NCBI RefSeq assembly: GCF_900104665.1
Contig: NZ_LT629969.1
Span: 777,716 to 841,715 of the forward strand
Length of the DNA stretch: 64,000 nt
Direction: 5' to 3'
Source: Traorella massiliensis
Lineage (GTDB): Bacteria > Bacillota_I > Bacilli_A > Erysipelotrichales > Erysipelotrichaceae
Shown here: piece by piece, positions 1 to 7,766 of the stretch
Numbering within the stretch: position 1 is the first letter of the stretch
How the letters are laid out: each line of letters begins with the position of its first letter
Notes under the pieces: generated by a model
The model's input: the letters and a program-made list of their open reading frames with translations, nothing else
What the model was told of the DNA's origin: nothing
The model's database searches: none
Translations under genes and position numbers: made by a program

Positions 1-165
1 GGTTATGTGGGTGGCTCTGCGGTATTCTTTCAGATACCGCAAGTGCCGCTGCCCCCATACGCCTATGGGCTGTTCTTTTTCGTCTGGCACGGTAAGGCAG
101 GGGAGAAGATAATCCCCCTGCTGTTCATAAGTGCCGCCCAACTGTTCAAAGATTGATTTCGTCAT
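1..165 (-). CDS. tnpV: TnpV family protein, partial (C-terminus outside window)
   Basis: The 55 N-terminal residues read MTKSIFEQLGGTY..., then a PIGVWGQRHLRYLKE segment, which is the hallmark of the TnpV family found beside serine recombinases in Firmicute mobile elements. Its biochemical role is not established. The ATG at 165 is chosen because a GGAGGG box lies seven bases upstream; an in-frame ATG at 171 is too close to that box. The gene continues past base 1, so the length is unknown. It lies just downstream of a 55-residue gene and the recombinase, all leftward, and fits the terminal cargo of the mobilizable element. Confidence 0.75.
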   Translation of the reverse strand, partial: MTKSIFEQLGGTYEQQGDYLLPCLTVPDEKEQPIGVWGQRHLRYLKEYRRATHIT

Positions 166-179
166 TGTCATTCCCTCCA

Positions 180-347
180 TTACCGTTTTTTTATCTTTTT
201 CGTCTTTGCGTACATGACCTTTATCAGCAGCTCGTCCACGCAGTCCGTATATCTGCCCGCCGCAAGTAACTTGTTGCGGAAGTCAATCAAAGCGTGGAAT
301 ACAAGCTGCCTTTCTTCCTCGCTAAGATACAAGTGATATTTTCCCAT
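180..347 (-). CDS. Small conserved-looking protein of the mobile element, 55 aa
   Basis: A 55-residue basic protein beginning MGKYHLYLSEEERQ and ending in a lysine-rich tail (KTKKIKKR). It starts 26 bases inside the end of the recombinase gene, has a GAAAGGAAAG ribosome binding site, and its TAA overlaps the start region of tnpV, so the three genes look translationally coupled. The SEEER...LI.FRNKLL pattern resembles the short uncharacterised proteins often found between the recombinase and tnpV of Tn1549-like elements. No enzymatic motif is visible. A role in element regulation or excision would be a guess. Confidence 0.55.
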   Translation of the reverse strand: MGKYHLYLSEEERQLVFHALIDFRNKLLAAGRYTDCVDELLIKVMYAKTKKIKKR

Positions 348-2010
348 AGCCTTTCCTTTCTTTGAGAGGGCAGGCGTTTTTCCTGCAAGGGTGTTTCAGC
401 ACCTTTGCGGAAAATACCCGTTCCCCTATGTAGCCGCCGAAGCGGTAACAGATTTTAATCATCTGTTCTGCCCCGGCATTGGTTTCCGTGCGGTCATAGA
501 CCTCAATCCTCTCCACAAGGAGATTGAGGTTTTCAGCAGTCAATTCCTGTATCCCCACATACTGCGCCATCAGTTCCGCCCACCTGACAGCGTTCTGCTG
601 ATTGTCCTTAACCTCCTGCATAGCGGTTTCTAAAGCCTGTATCTGCCCTAAAAGCTGTTCCTGCTCGGTCTGGTACTTATCCATCAGACGGTTAAAATTC
701 TCATGGGAGATACGCCCCGATACACTGTCCTCATACAGACGATCAAACAATCTCGTCACTTCCTCATACCGTTTCTTTGCCGCTTTCAGTCTGTCGGCGT
801 TGTTTTTCCCCTTGCTCCCGTCCGCTTTGGCGTTCATCTTCACTGCCAGAGCCACCGCTTTCTCCCTGTCCTCATAGGCAAGACGAGCGTGGTACTGAAT
901 ATCCGCAAGCACCGCCTTGTATAAATCCTCATAGAAAATACGGTGGTCTGTGCAGGCTTTGGTGTCGTGGGCGTAAGTGGTACAGATATAAATACGGTGT
1001 TTTTCCCTGCCCCAAAAGCGTAATCCTAACGCCTTTCCGCAGGTGCCGCACTTCACAAGCCCCGCAAAGGGAGATACAAAGTTATCGGCGGTATCCCGCC
1101 TGCGGCTCAAAATCTTCTCGTTTGCCCCGTCAAAAACCTCCTGCGTCACAAGCGGCTCATGGGTGTTCTCCACGGTAATCCAGTCCTCTTTTGGTACTTT
1201 CTTTGAGGCGTTGACCTTGAAGATACTCTCGGCCTTGCACATCACGCAATGCCCCAGATAGAGGGGATTGGAGATGATATTGCGTATGACAGTGTGCGAC
1301 CACTCATACTTGTTCTCTGGATTTTCAAACCGCTTGGAGTAGTCCTTTTCGCCTCTGCTGTGCAGCCACCATGACGGACAGGGTACTTGTTCCTTGCGGA
1401 ACACGGTAGCGATTTTATGCACTCCCATTCCTGCGTTGGCAAGTTCAAATATCCGTTTCACAATCCACGCTGTTTCCTCGTCCACGATCAGCTTGTTGTG
1501 GTTATCGGGGGATTTGCGGTAGCCAATCGGGTTAAAGGAAGAACGGTACAGCCCCGCTTTTGCCCTCGCACGGATAGAGGAACGGATTTTGCGGGAATTA
1601 TCCCGGCTGTAAAACTCGTTCATCACATTTTTCAGAGCCGCTATATCGTTGTTCTTGTTGGCGGTGTCCACACCGTCATTGACTGCGATATACCGTACAT
1701 TCTTCATTGGGAAGTAAATCTCCGTGAAGTGTCCGACCTTCAGATGGTCACGCCCCAGACGGGATAAGTCTTTCGTAATGACCACATCAATCTTGCCCGC
1801 CTCGATGTCATCAAGCATACGGTTAAAGCTCGGACGGTCGAAATTCAAGCCGCTATACCCATCATCCACATAGATTTCCACCACCAGAAAGCCATGCTCC
1901 TTTGCGTACTGCGTCAGCATGGCTTTCTGCGTTTTGATACTCTCGCTGTCGCCCTGCAGCATATCGTCCTTTGATAAGCGGCAGTACAGAGCCGCCCTTA
2001 ACATCGCCAT
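322..2010 (-). CDS. Large serine recombinase (site-specific integrase/excisionase)
   Basis: This 562-residue protein should catalyse integration and excision of the element through a serine-DNA intermediate. The N-terminal resolvase domain (about residues 4-150) carries the YCRLS catalytic serine motif and the conserved DLSRLGRD segment. A recombinase domain follows (about 165-285, GYRKS... and EWSHTVIRNIISNPLYLG), then a zinc ribbon (CGTCGKAL ... ICTTYAHDTKACTDH, about 315-355) and a long charged coiled-coil (about 385-470). The length is typical of TndX/TnpX-like recombinases. The ATG at 2010 follows AAAGGAGG by nine bases and overlaps the stop of the preceding gene. It appears full length with no internal damage, so it could be active. 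The att sites were not identified. Confidence 0.93.
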   Translation of the reverse strand: MAMLRAALYCRLSKDDMLQGDSESIKTQKAMLTQYAKEHGFLVVEIYVDDGYSGLNFDRPSFNRMLDDIEAGKIDVVITKDLSRLGRDHLKVGHFTEIYFPMKNVRYIAVNDGVDTANKNNDIAALKNVMNEFYSRDNSRKIRSSIRARAKAGLYRSSFNPIGYRKSPDNHNKLIVDEETAWIVKRIFELANAGMGVHKIATVFRKEQVPCPSWWLHSRGEKDYSKRFENPENKYEWSHTVIRNIISNPLYLGHCVMCKAESIFKVNASKKVPKEDWITVENTHEPLVTQEVFDGANEKILSRRRDTADNFVSPFAGLVKCGTCGKALGLRFWGREKHRIYICTTYAHDTKACTDHRIFYEDLYKAVLADIQYHARLAYEDREKAVALAVKMNAKADGSKGKNNADRLKAAKKRYEEVTRLFDRLYEDSVSGRISHENFNRLMDKYQTEQEQLLGQIQALETAMQEVKDNQQNAVRWAELMAQYVGIQELTAENLNLLVERIEVYDRTETNAGAEQMIKICYRFGGYIGERVFSAKVLKHPCRKNACPLKERKGYGKISLVS

Positions 2011-2202
2011 TCAGCTCGCCTCCTTTGTATCTGTACTGCCCTCATTGTATTGCGGAAGTTTGATTATCTCAAAGGTGCGGGGAGAGGATTTTCCCCTCCG
2101 CACCTCGTTCACAAGCAGGGAAATAAATAATTCCCGCATATCTGCGCCGCCCGTGTAAGCCGCCTGCACGATGATTTTCGGGCGCACCGCTGTCTTTGCC
2201 AT
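2011..2202 (-). CDS. Small mobile-element protein, 63 aa
   Basis: A 63-residue protein starting MAKTAVRPKIIVQAAYTGG. The ATG at 2202 is preferred over an upstream TTG at 2220 because GGGAGG sits nine bases before it. Its TGA overlaps the ATG of the serine recombinase (TGAATG), which implies translational coupling. It resembles the short proteins placed directly upstream of recombinases in Clostridia-type integrative elements. No fold or catalytic motif can be assigned. A role in controlling the recombinase is possible but unsupported. Confidence 0.6.
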   Translation of the reverse strand: MAKTAVRPKIIVQAAYTGGADMRELFISLLVNEVRRGKSSPRTFEIIKLPQYNEGSTDTKEAS

Positions 2203-2224
2203 AGGCATACCTCCCTTCAAAATC

Positions 2225-2449
2225 TCACTGCTTTAGTTCCTTTTTCAGAGCCGCAAGGAGTTTCTCCGCCTCTTCCTTTGTCAGCGTAATGCCCTTGCCG
2301 CATTTCTCACGGGCAGGGGAAAAGCTGCGGATGTCGTACTTTGGCTCCTTCCCGTTCCACGCAATCAGGTTGATTTCCTTTGTATAGCCACTGTCGCCCG
2401 TGGAGAGGACAGCGATTTCTCTCACGATTTCATACTGTATTTCTTTCAT
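2225..2449 (-). CDS. YdbC/PC4-like nucleic-acid-binding protein
   Basis: A 74-residue protein (MKEIQYEIVREIAVLS...) with the signature of the bacterial YdbC group of the PC4 transcriptional coactivator family: a strand-rich N-terminal half, a W-N-G-x-E-x-K-Y-D-I-R core and a helical lysine-rich C-terminus (LTKEEAEKLLAALKKEL). Family members bind single-stranded DNA. In mobile elements they are common beside replication and mobilization genes, where they may protect or present the transferred strand; that role is inference. The ATG at 2449 is used; an overlapping TTG at 2452 is possible. It lies between parB and the recombinase, all leftward. Confidence 0.8.
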   Translation of the reverse strand: MKEIQYEIVREIAVLSTGDSGYTKEINLIAWNGKEPKYDIRSFSPAREKCGKGITLTKEEAEKLLAALKKELKQ

Positions 2450-2493
2450 CAAAGACCTGTCCTTTCTGTCTGTTACCCGCCGAGAAAAGAAGA

Positions 2494-3348
2494 TTATCGG
2501 CTGTCACGGTTTCGTTTTCTCTTCAATTCACGCTCTAATAAGCGGATAATAAAATCCTCCATCTGCTTTGGCGTTGTGCCTCTGGGGAAATATTTCCGCA
2601 GTTTGTCCATACCGATTTTCACGGTTTCCCTCTGGTTTGCCTTTTCCTCGGTCATAATCGCAAAGATGGTATCCATATCAAGCCGCCCCATCTGGCTTAA
2701 CTTTTTCATGCGCTGCGCCTGCGAAAGAGAGGGAGTAGCGTCCTCGCTTTCCATCGTAATCCGCAGGTTTTCCTGCTCGTCTTTCTTCAAAAAGGACAGT
2801 TCCACCGCAGGGGTAAGGGCAATCTGCCCCTCGTCCACCATCTGTAAAATCGGCGGGATTAACTCGGTCAGGCGGATATATCGCTGTACGGTGGTCTTTC
2901 CAATACCAAAGCCCTGCGCCACCGTTTCGTCCGTCCGCAACTTCGTCCCAACTTGGGACGAAGTTAAATCCGTGCGGTATCCCTGCCTTTTCATCGCCTC
3001 CAACTTCATCTTATAGGCAAAAGCCCTCTCGCTCGGCAGGATATTTTCCCTCTGGATATTGCTGTCCACAAGGGTAATAATCGCCTTGTCACGGTCTAAG
3101 GGCAAAACAAAAGCAGGGATTGTCTCTATCCCTGCAAGCTGTGAAGCACGGACACGCCGCTGCCCTGCGATGACTTCGTACCCGTTCCCGTCCTCTTTCG
3201 GGCGGGTTATGATGGGTGTTACCACACCAAACTCTTTGATACTCTCCGCCATTTCAATCAGCAGTTCGTCCTCCACCAGACGGAACGGGTTATCGGGGAA
3301 CGGGTGTAAATCCTCAATCTTCAGCACGGTAAAATCCTGTTTTTTCAA
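2494..3348 (-). CDS. parB: ParB/RepB/Spo0J family partition protein
   Basis: This 284-residue protein has the ParB N-terminal nuclease-like domain (about residues 6-100: DLHPFPDNPFR, the GYEVIAGQRRVRA box and DSNIQRENILPSERAFAYK). A helix-turn-helix region follows (about 125-175, with GIGKTTVQRYIRLTEL), then a charged tail. GQRRVRA is the conserved GERRxRA CTP-binding motif with E replaced by Q, as is usual in mobile-element ParB proteins. The start appears to be TTG at 3348 after AGGA; no good ATG is in frame nearby. No parA is visible in the window, so it probably acts as an element-borne regulator or stabiliser. It ends a few bases before ydbC and follows the relaxase gene closely. Confidence 0.92.
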   Translation of the reverse strand: MKKQDFTVLKIEDLHPFPDNPFRLVEDELLIEMAESIKEFGVVTPIITRPKEDGNGYEVIAGQRRVRASQLAGIETIPAFVLPLDRDKAIITLVDSNIQRENILPSERAFAYKMKLEAMKRQGYRTDLTSSQVGTKLRTDETVAQGFGIGKTTVQRYIRLTELIPPILQMVDEGQIALTPAVELSFLKKDEQENLRITMESEDATPSLSQAQRMKKLSQMGRLDMDTIFAIMTEEKANQRETVKIGMDKLRKYFPRGTTPKQMEDFIIRLLERELKRKRNRDSR

Positions 3349-3356
3349 TGGCTTTC

Positions 3357-4322
3357 CTACCTTTCTCTTGACCTGTTTTTATTCTGTTTCTGCAATTCTT
3401 CTAACACTTCGGGCGGGATTTTCTTAAGCAGGCGTTCCAACTGCTGATTGGTGCGCTGCAGCTCAAATATCTTCTGGTTGGCTTTTTGCGCCTTTAATTC
3501 CTCTGCGTATTTCTCGTCACGCAGCCGCCCCGCATAGTCGATTTCCTGCCCGATTTTCTTTTTGAGGCTGTCGATATAGGCGCTCTGTTTCCCGATTTCC
3601 CGTGAAAACTTTTTCGCCTCAGGCAGCCATGCGGAGAGCAGGGAGAGCGCCTTATCCCGTTTCTTCCCTGCGTTAAAGGCGTTAATATCGGACAGCGCCG
3701 CCACGATTTCCTCATACTGCTTATCCAGTCTGCCGCCTAACTTAAAGAGCCATGTGGGGATATGCTTTCGCCCCGTAATCATTGAGGACTGCCCCCGTTC
3801 CAACTCATTCCACCGTGCGGACATACGCTCATGGTAGGCGGTCTGCCACTCGGATAAAGACTTCTGGTTGCCTAAAAAGTATTTGGCAGACAGCTTTCCC
3901 TCTGGCGTAATCGGTACAAAGCAAAGGTGCATATGGGGTGTTTTCTCGTCCATATGCACCACAGCAGAGAGGATATTTTCTTTTCCCACACGCTCCGCTA
4001 TGAAGTCCAAAGCCATAGCAAAGTAGGCTTTCTGTTCCTCTGGCGGTAAGCTGTTCATAAATTCAGGAGAAGCGGTAATGAGGGTTTCCACCATCATCAC
4101 GCTGTCTTTGCGTACCTTGCAGCCTGCCGCCTGCACCATGCGGTTGATCTCTTTTTTGTAAGTGTAGCGTGGCGGCGGCACAAGATGATAATTGTACTTG
4201 GAGCGTTCCATATCAATATCGGGATTGCTCTTGTACGCCTCTTTCTTCCGTTCATTGTGGCGTTCACAGGCAGCCACGGAGCCTGCCTTGCGTTTTTGGA
4301 AACGCAGGATTGCATAAGGCAT
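3357..4322 (-). CDS. mobV: MobV-type relaxase (Pre/Mob plasmid recombination enzyme family)
   Basis: This 321-residue protein should nick oriT and pilot the transferred strand. The N-terminus (MPYAILRFQKRK...) and the HMDEKTPHMHL segment (about residues 126-136) match the Mob_Pre/MobV histidine-rich metal-binding motif HxDExxPHxH. The C-terminal third is coiled-coil and charged (DSLKKKIGQE...QRTNQQLERLLKK), as in MobM of pMV158. It is shorter than MobM (about 490 aa), so the C-terminal region is reduced, but the catalytic part is complete. Its cognate nick site lies about 220 bases upstream at 4521-4552. GAAAGGAG precedes the ATG. The gene order helicase-oriT-mobV-parB is that of a mobilizable element that borrows another element's conjugation channel. 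Confidence 0.92.
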   Translation of the reverse strand: MPYAILRFQKRKAGSVAACERHNERKKEAYKSNPDIDMERSKYNYHLVPPPRYTYKKEINRMVQAAGCKVRKDSVMMVETLITASPEFMNSLPPEEQKAYFAMALDFIAERVGKENILSAVVHMDEKTPHMHLCFVPITPEGKLSAKYFLGNQKSLSEWQTAYHERMSARWNELERGQSSMITGRKHIPTWLFKLGGRLDKQYEEIVAALSDINAFNAGKKRDKALSLLSAWLPEAKKFSREIGKQSAYIDSLKKKIGQEIDYAGRLRDEKYAEELKAQKANQKIFELQRTNQQLERLLKKIPPEVLEELQKQNKNRSRER

Positions 4323-4520
4323 AAGCGTTCAACTCCTTTCTTTTTTCGGCGGGTGTTCTTTGGGCGGTGACGGTGGTGACAGCGATGACGGTGGTTTTGG
4401 GATGCCCCCTAAACCTGTGCGGCACTGTCACCGGCACCGCCTTTCCCCGCAGCCGCAGGCGGCGGGGAGCAGTGCGTAAGCCCTGCTGAAAGGGAGTCCA
4501 GAGGGAAAGTCTGGCACACG

Positions 4521-4552
4521 ACCTTGCTTGCAAGGTGTAGTGTGTTACACCC
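4521..4552 (+). other. oriT: Origin of transfer (oriT) of MobV type
   Basis: The plus strand contains TAGTGTG/TTA, the nick sequence of the MobV relaxase family as established for pMV158, with the predicted cleavage between 4544 and 4545. It lies in the loop and right edge of a 6-bp stem (GGTGTA at 4534-4539 with TACACC at 4546-4551). A second, adjoining inverted repeat, ACCTTGC-TT-GCAAGGT, occupies 4521-4536, so the two stems share bases and are alternatives, as in pMV158-type origins. It sits upstream of the mobV start and in the same element. Confidence 0.85.
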
Positions 4553-4671
4553 TGCAAAAGCGGGCTGTAAAAACCGGGACGGTTTTTTCAGCCGCAGGGG
4601 TGGCTTTACGAGCCGCAAGAGGCGAGAAAAGCCCACGCCTGCACGGAGCGTTTGCGGGGTGTTCTCCCGCA

Positions 4672-4726
4672 GGGTGGCAGGACGCATATCGAAAAAGCAT
4701 TGCCATTGCCGCCACGCCTGCCACCC
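4672..4726. repeat. 10-bp inverted repeat in the oriT region
   Basis: GGGTGGCAGG at 4672-4681 pairs perfectly with CCTGCCACCC at 4717-4726, enclosing 35 bases that include a short AT-rich stretch (ATATCGAAAAAGCATTG). There is no T-run, so it is not an intrinsic terminator. It may be a single-strand initiation hairpin or replication signal near the helicase gene, but this is inference. Confidence 0.45.
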
Positions 4727-4747
4727 GAAGGGCAAGACCGCCGGATT

Positions 4748-5788
4748 TCACTTTGCTGTGTCGTCAGTGACAGACGCAGGGGGTATCCCGACATCGCCGT
4801 CACCACCGTCATCACTGTCACCCGCCTGCTTTGTGAGCGCAATCAGCCTGCCCTCTTTCTTCCTGCGGTACGCATAGCCGATATAGTTGACCGCTAAAAA
4901 GGTTGTGCGGTACTCGTTGAGCCACTTGGTAATGACCGTGGGCGGGGTGTCTGTTTCCGCCATCGCCGCCAGAAGCTCCGTAGCTGTGCCGCACCACTTT
5001 TCTTTGTCCTGCATGAACTCTACGAGCCGAAAAAGGACAGGCGGTATGCTTTCCCTCGCAAGCTGCTCCTGCCCCTTGCGCTCCACCATTTCCCAACTGC
5101 ATTCCCTGAAACGCAGGACAAACTCCTGATACTCAATATCCCTGCCGACGCAGTAGAGCCTTGCGGTATCGGACGCACGGGTTTCCTTTTCCAGTACAAA
5201 GGTGGCGTCTGCGCTCCCCGTCAGCCCTGTTGTTCCCGATACCTTGTTGAACACATCACTGTCGTTCTGCTTGCGGATATGGTGGACAACGATGACCGCA
5301 AGGGAATGTCTGTCAGCAAACTCCTTAATCTGGGAAATATCCCCGTAATCACTGGCATAGGCATTGTCCTTTGAAGCGGTGCGTACCTTCTGCAAAGTAT
5401 CAATCACAATGAGCCTGCTGTCGGGGTACTCCTTCAGATAGTCCTCCAACTGCACGATCAGCCCGTCCGTCAGCTTGCAGCTCGCCACAGCGAAGTGCAG
5501 TCGGCTGTCCGCCTCGTCCGTCAATCGGAATAGCCTGTCCTGTATGCGGAAAAAGGTATCCTCCAGACAGAGGTACAGCACATCGCCTGCCCGTGTCTCC
5601 ATTTCCCAGAATGGCAGTCCCGCCGACACGCATAAGCAGAGTTTCAGCATGAGCCAGCTTTTGCCGATTTTCTGTGAGCCGCAGAACAATATCAATCCCG
5701 TGGGGATAAGACCGTCCACCACAAAACGGGGTTTATCAAGCGGCTGATAGAGCAGGGTGTCTGCGTCCACCATGTTCAGCTTTTGCAT
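4748..5788 (-). CDS. repA: RepA-like hexameric helicase (AAA_25 family)
   Basis: This 346-residue ATPase resembles the RepA/DnaB-like helicases that help replicate mobilizable plasmids and integrative elements. The Walker A motif GSQKIGKS is near residue 38, the Walker B segment RLIVIDTLQ near 125, and a VVHHIRKQ sensor-like motif near 165. The C-terminal third is a probable winged-helix region (TATELLAAM...VITKWLNEY). It ends in an acidic Gly-Asp tail whose DNA is copied, inverted, near oriT. The ATG at 5788 is chosen for the AAGGAGG box seven bases upstream; a longer in-frame start has no comparable site. It probably acts with the relaxase and oriT during rolling-circle-like transfer or replication. 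Confidence 0.87.
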   Translation of the reverse strand: MQKLNMVDADTLLYQPLDKPRFVVDGLIPTGLILFCGSQKIGKSWLMLKLCLCVSAGLPFWEMETRAGDVLYLCLEDTFFRIQDRLFRLTDEADSRLHFAVASCKLTDGLIVQLEDYLKEYPDSRLIVIDTLQKVRTASKDNAYASDYGDISQIKEFADRHSLAVIVVHHIRKQNDSDVFNKVSGTTGLTGSADATFVLEKETRASDTARLYCVGRDIEYQEFVLRFRECSWEMVERKGQEQLARESIPPVLFRLVEFMQDKEKWCGTATELLAAMAETDTPPTVITKWLNEYRTTFLAVNYIGYAYRRKKEGRLIALTKQAGDSDDGGDGDVGIPPASVTDDTAK

Positions 5789-5834
5789 GGGTATCCTCCT
5801 TCCGCTTTCGTCTGGTTGTTGCATACTTGTCCAT
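5736..5834 (-). CDS. Possible 32-aa leader peptide overlapping repA
   Basis: A short ORF (MDKYATTRRKRKEDTHAKAEH...) has an unusually good ribosome binding site (AAGGAGG ten bases before the ATG at 5834) and runs across the repA ribosome binding site and start codon in another frame. Its translation would keep the mRNA open and could couple to repA. It is arginine/lysine-rich and has no recognised family. It could equally be a chance ORF. Confidence 0.35.
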   Translation of the reverse strand: MDKYATTRRKRKEDTHAKAEHGGRRHPALSAA

Positions 5835-5840
5835 AGGCAT

Positions 5841-6225
5841 TCGACCTCCTTAAAATTTTTATATCCCTGTCACAAGGACGGGGATATGTAAGCACAGCCA
5901 TTCCATACGGTTCCACGCTTTCCCAAAGCGGTGTTGTCACTGTCAATGCTGTGCATGGATTAAGCAATGGGTGCGCTCTCGTCGTCGCAAGCTTTATATC
6001 GTTCATTTCCGTGCAAGCACGAAAATTCACTCATTTCGCTGCTCCTCCTCTCCTCACAAAATCTCCGATTTTGCGAGGGCTCCGAGAATTAGGCGGCACT
6101 GTCCGTTGCGGCAGGTATCCCTCTGGCGGCTGCTGTGAAGTTGTCAAGGTACAGACGGGCAGACTTGCCCCTACCTTACAGCCCGTGCGGATAGCCGATT
6201 TTGGACACTGTGTTCTGATTTTTTG
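5841..6225. other. Gene-free leader region upstream of repA
   Basis: About 385 bases hold no gene that I can support. On the minus strand there is a 24-codon ORF with a GGAGGAG site (ATG near 6030) and an overlapping longer frame with no family resemblance. Short self-complementary stretches occur, such as ATATCCC...GGGATAT near 5862-5885 and AAATCTCCGATTTT near 6058. The region separates an upstream attenuator-like hairpin (6235-6279) from repA and probably serves as the 5' regulatory leader or replication region. Confidence 0.45.
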
Positions 6226-6279
6226 AAAAAGAAAAGCACCTGCATGTATCCGTTCTTTTCTCGGATAGTTGCAAGTGCT
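6226..6279 (-). terminator. Compound hairpin with T-run (terminator or attenuator)
   Basis: AGCACCTGCA (6235-6244) pairs with TGCAAGTGCT (6270-6279), and inside it TATCCG (6247-6252) pairs with CGGATA (6262-6267). The one mismatch in the outer stem is a G-U pair only in the minus-strand RNA, and a T-rich tract follows on that strand. Both points indicate leftward transcription. It lies upstream of the repA leader, so it could attenuate transcription entering the replication/mobilization genes. Confidence 0.65.
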
Positions 6280-6321
6280 TGCCATCAGATAAATCCGTAT
6301 TCAGTTGTATATGTTCTCTAA

Positions 6322-7121
6322 CAGAAGTTCACATCAGTAGAAAGGTATCAACATGGATGTTACCAATATACAGCATTAAATAATAATGCAAAACAACAGG
6401 TTGAAAAGATTCAATCATTCGCTAACGAGCTTAAAATCAAAACCGTATTTGATACGAATATAGATTCCGCAGGCATGTATTATGATGGAGTGGTATATAT
6501 CAATCCTGAATCAGAATTAGCACCGCTAACAACTTTCGTTCATGAATTGACACACGGAGCGGAATCATCGAAATATTATGAATCTCTTCAGAATCTTGTT
6601 TTCAGTTTACAGAATGATGAGGATATTCGTTACGGACTGGATCTGATTAAAGATAAATATAATGAAAATGGAATCGATCTCAATGAGGGTAGTGCTATCA
6701 GAGAATATGTGGCCATTCAAACGCAGGATTTGTTAGGTAGCGAAGAGTTTTATGTAGAAAAATACGCAGCAGTTGAAGCAATTCTGGATATATTCAGCAA
6801 AGGTGAAATTATTAGAGTTGAAAATAACTGGAAAGGAAGAGAAAAAGATACGGTAATTATTATTGCTCCTATCAAAATTGGTAATAATGATAAATTTATG
6901 TCAGCTATTATTGAACAGTATACAGGATCTAATGGGTTAAATATGCGATATTATCTCCACGAATTAATTATTTTGATAAAGAAAAAGCAACAAGCGAAAT
7001 GCACAAGACCCATATTTCAGGGACGCAAGACGTTGTTGCTTACGCCTATAATATACTAAATGAGGCAGCTCGTGTCAAGGATTTTGAAAAATCTATTGAC
7101 AATATTATGATTCGAAAATGA
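6322..7121 (+). pseudogene. Remnant of a mobile-element protein with a zincin-like metallopeptidase domain
   Basis: AT-rich sequence, unlike the GC-rich element to its left. The open frame begins right after a stop at 6319 and has no credible start, so the N-terminus is missing; the first internal Met is at 6475. It contains FVHELTHGAE, an HExxH zinc-binding motif, followed by a helical region with an acidic NEGSAIREYVA segment, as in zincin domains of large polyvalent phage/ICE proteins. Near 6970 the frame shifts by one: the original C-terminus (FDKEKATSEMHKTHISG ... SIDNIMIRK) continues in another frame to a TGA at 7119-7121. Truncation plus frameshift make it a pseudogene. Confidence 0.65.
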
Positions 7122-7197
7122 TAATGTCTTAATATAACGAAATTGATTTTGTCCCAAAAGTCATATATGATAAACCTTTCATGAAGGAGAGGTTTAT

Positions 7198-7766
7198 ATG
7201 CGAAAGGTTGTATTAAGAATGAACGAACAATTTAAATATGAAATTATTAAGAAATTAGTTGACAGCAATGGAAACAAGAAGAATGCTGCTTTAAAATTGA
7301 ATTGTACTGTTCGTACGATTAACAGATTAATTCTTTTATATAAGAATGAAGGCAAAGACGGTTTTGTTCATAAAAACCGTAACAGAAAACCTTCTACTAC
7401 GATTCCTGAAGAGATAAAACATCAAGTTATTGATTTGTATCGTACGAAGTACTTGGGTTCTAATTTTACTCATTTCTCTGAACTTCTTTTAAGAGATGAA
7501 AATATTTCTGTCAGTGATTCCACTATCAGAAAATGGCTCTTCGATGTAGATGTCCTCTCTCCTAAAGCAAGAAGAAAAACTGTCAAAAAGCTGAAATGTA
7601 TTTTAAAAGATCGAAAGAAACAATCCAAATCAAATAAAGAGATCGTTAAGATCGAAAACAAGCTTGAACTCTTGGATAGATCTGAAGCTCATCCAAGAAG
7701 ACCTCGCTGTGCTTATTTTGGTGAAATGATTCAAATGGACGCTTCTCCTCATCTTTGGTTTGGCGA
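7198..7766 (+). pseudogene. IS1202-like (ISNCY family) transposase, 3'-truncated
   Basis: The N-terminal half of a transposase: helix-turn-helix DNA-binding regions (NKKNAALKLNCTVRTINR, about residues 26-45, and a Homeodomain-like second unit), then the first catalytic aspartate in EMIQMDASPHLWFG (about residue 180). The family continues for another roughly 250 residues, but here homology stops at about 7766, exactly where IS256-family sequence begins in the opposite orientation; the rest of the open frame to 7857 is antisense IS256. GAAGGAG precedes the ATG at 7198. The element cannot transpose by itself. Confidence 0.72.

Larger units (their letters stand above)
4375..4822. repeat. Inverted repeat of the repA 3' end flanking oriT
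   Basis: Bases 4375-4409 on the plus strand copy, in inverted orientation, the end of the helicase gene at 4779-4822. The first 21 positions match at 20, and after a short gap the match resumes through GGGATRCCCCC. The two arms face each other across about 370 bases of GC-rich, hairpin-rich sequence containing oriT. No convincing gene was found between mobV (4322) and the helicase stop (4748), so this 425-base interval is best read as the cis-acting transfer/replication region. Confidence 0.6.

Noticed and set aside
4409-4897. Several overlapping frames of 70-117 codons on both strands in the oriT region
   Set aside because: They are Arg/Ala/Gly-rich readings of hairpin-rich DNA; none has a family match, and cis-acting transfer signals explain the region better.
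5776-6030. An 84-codon frame upstream of repA
   Set aside because: No ribosome binding site, odd composition, and it overlaps the repA translation signals; left as part of the leader.
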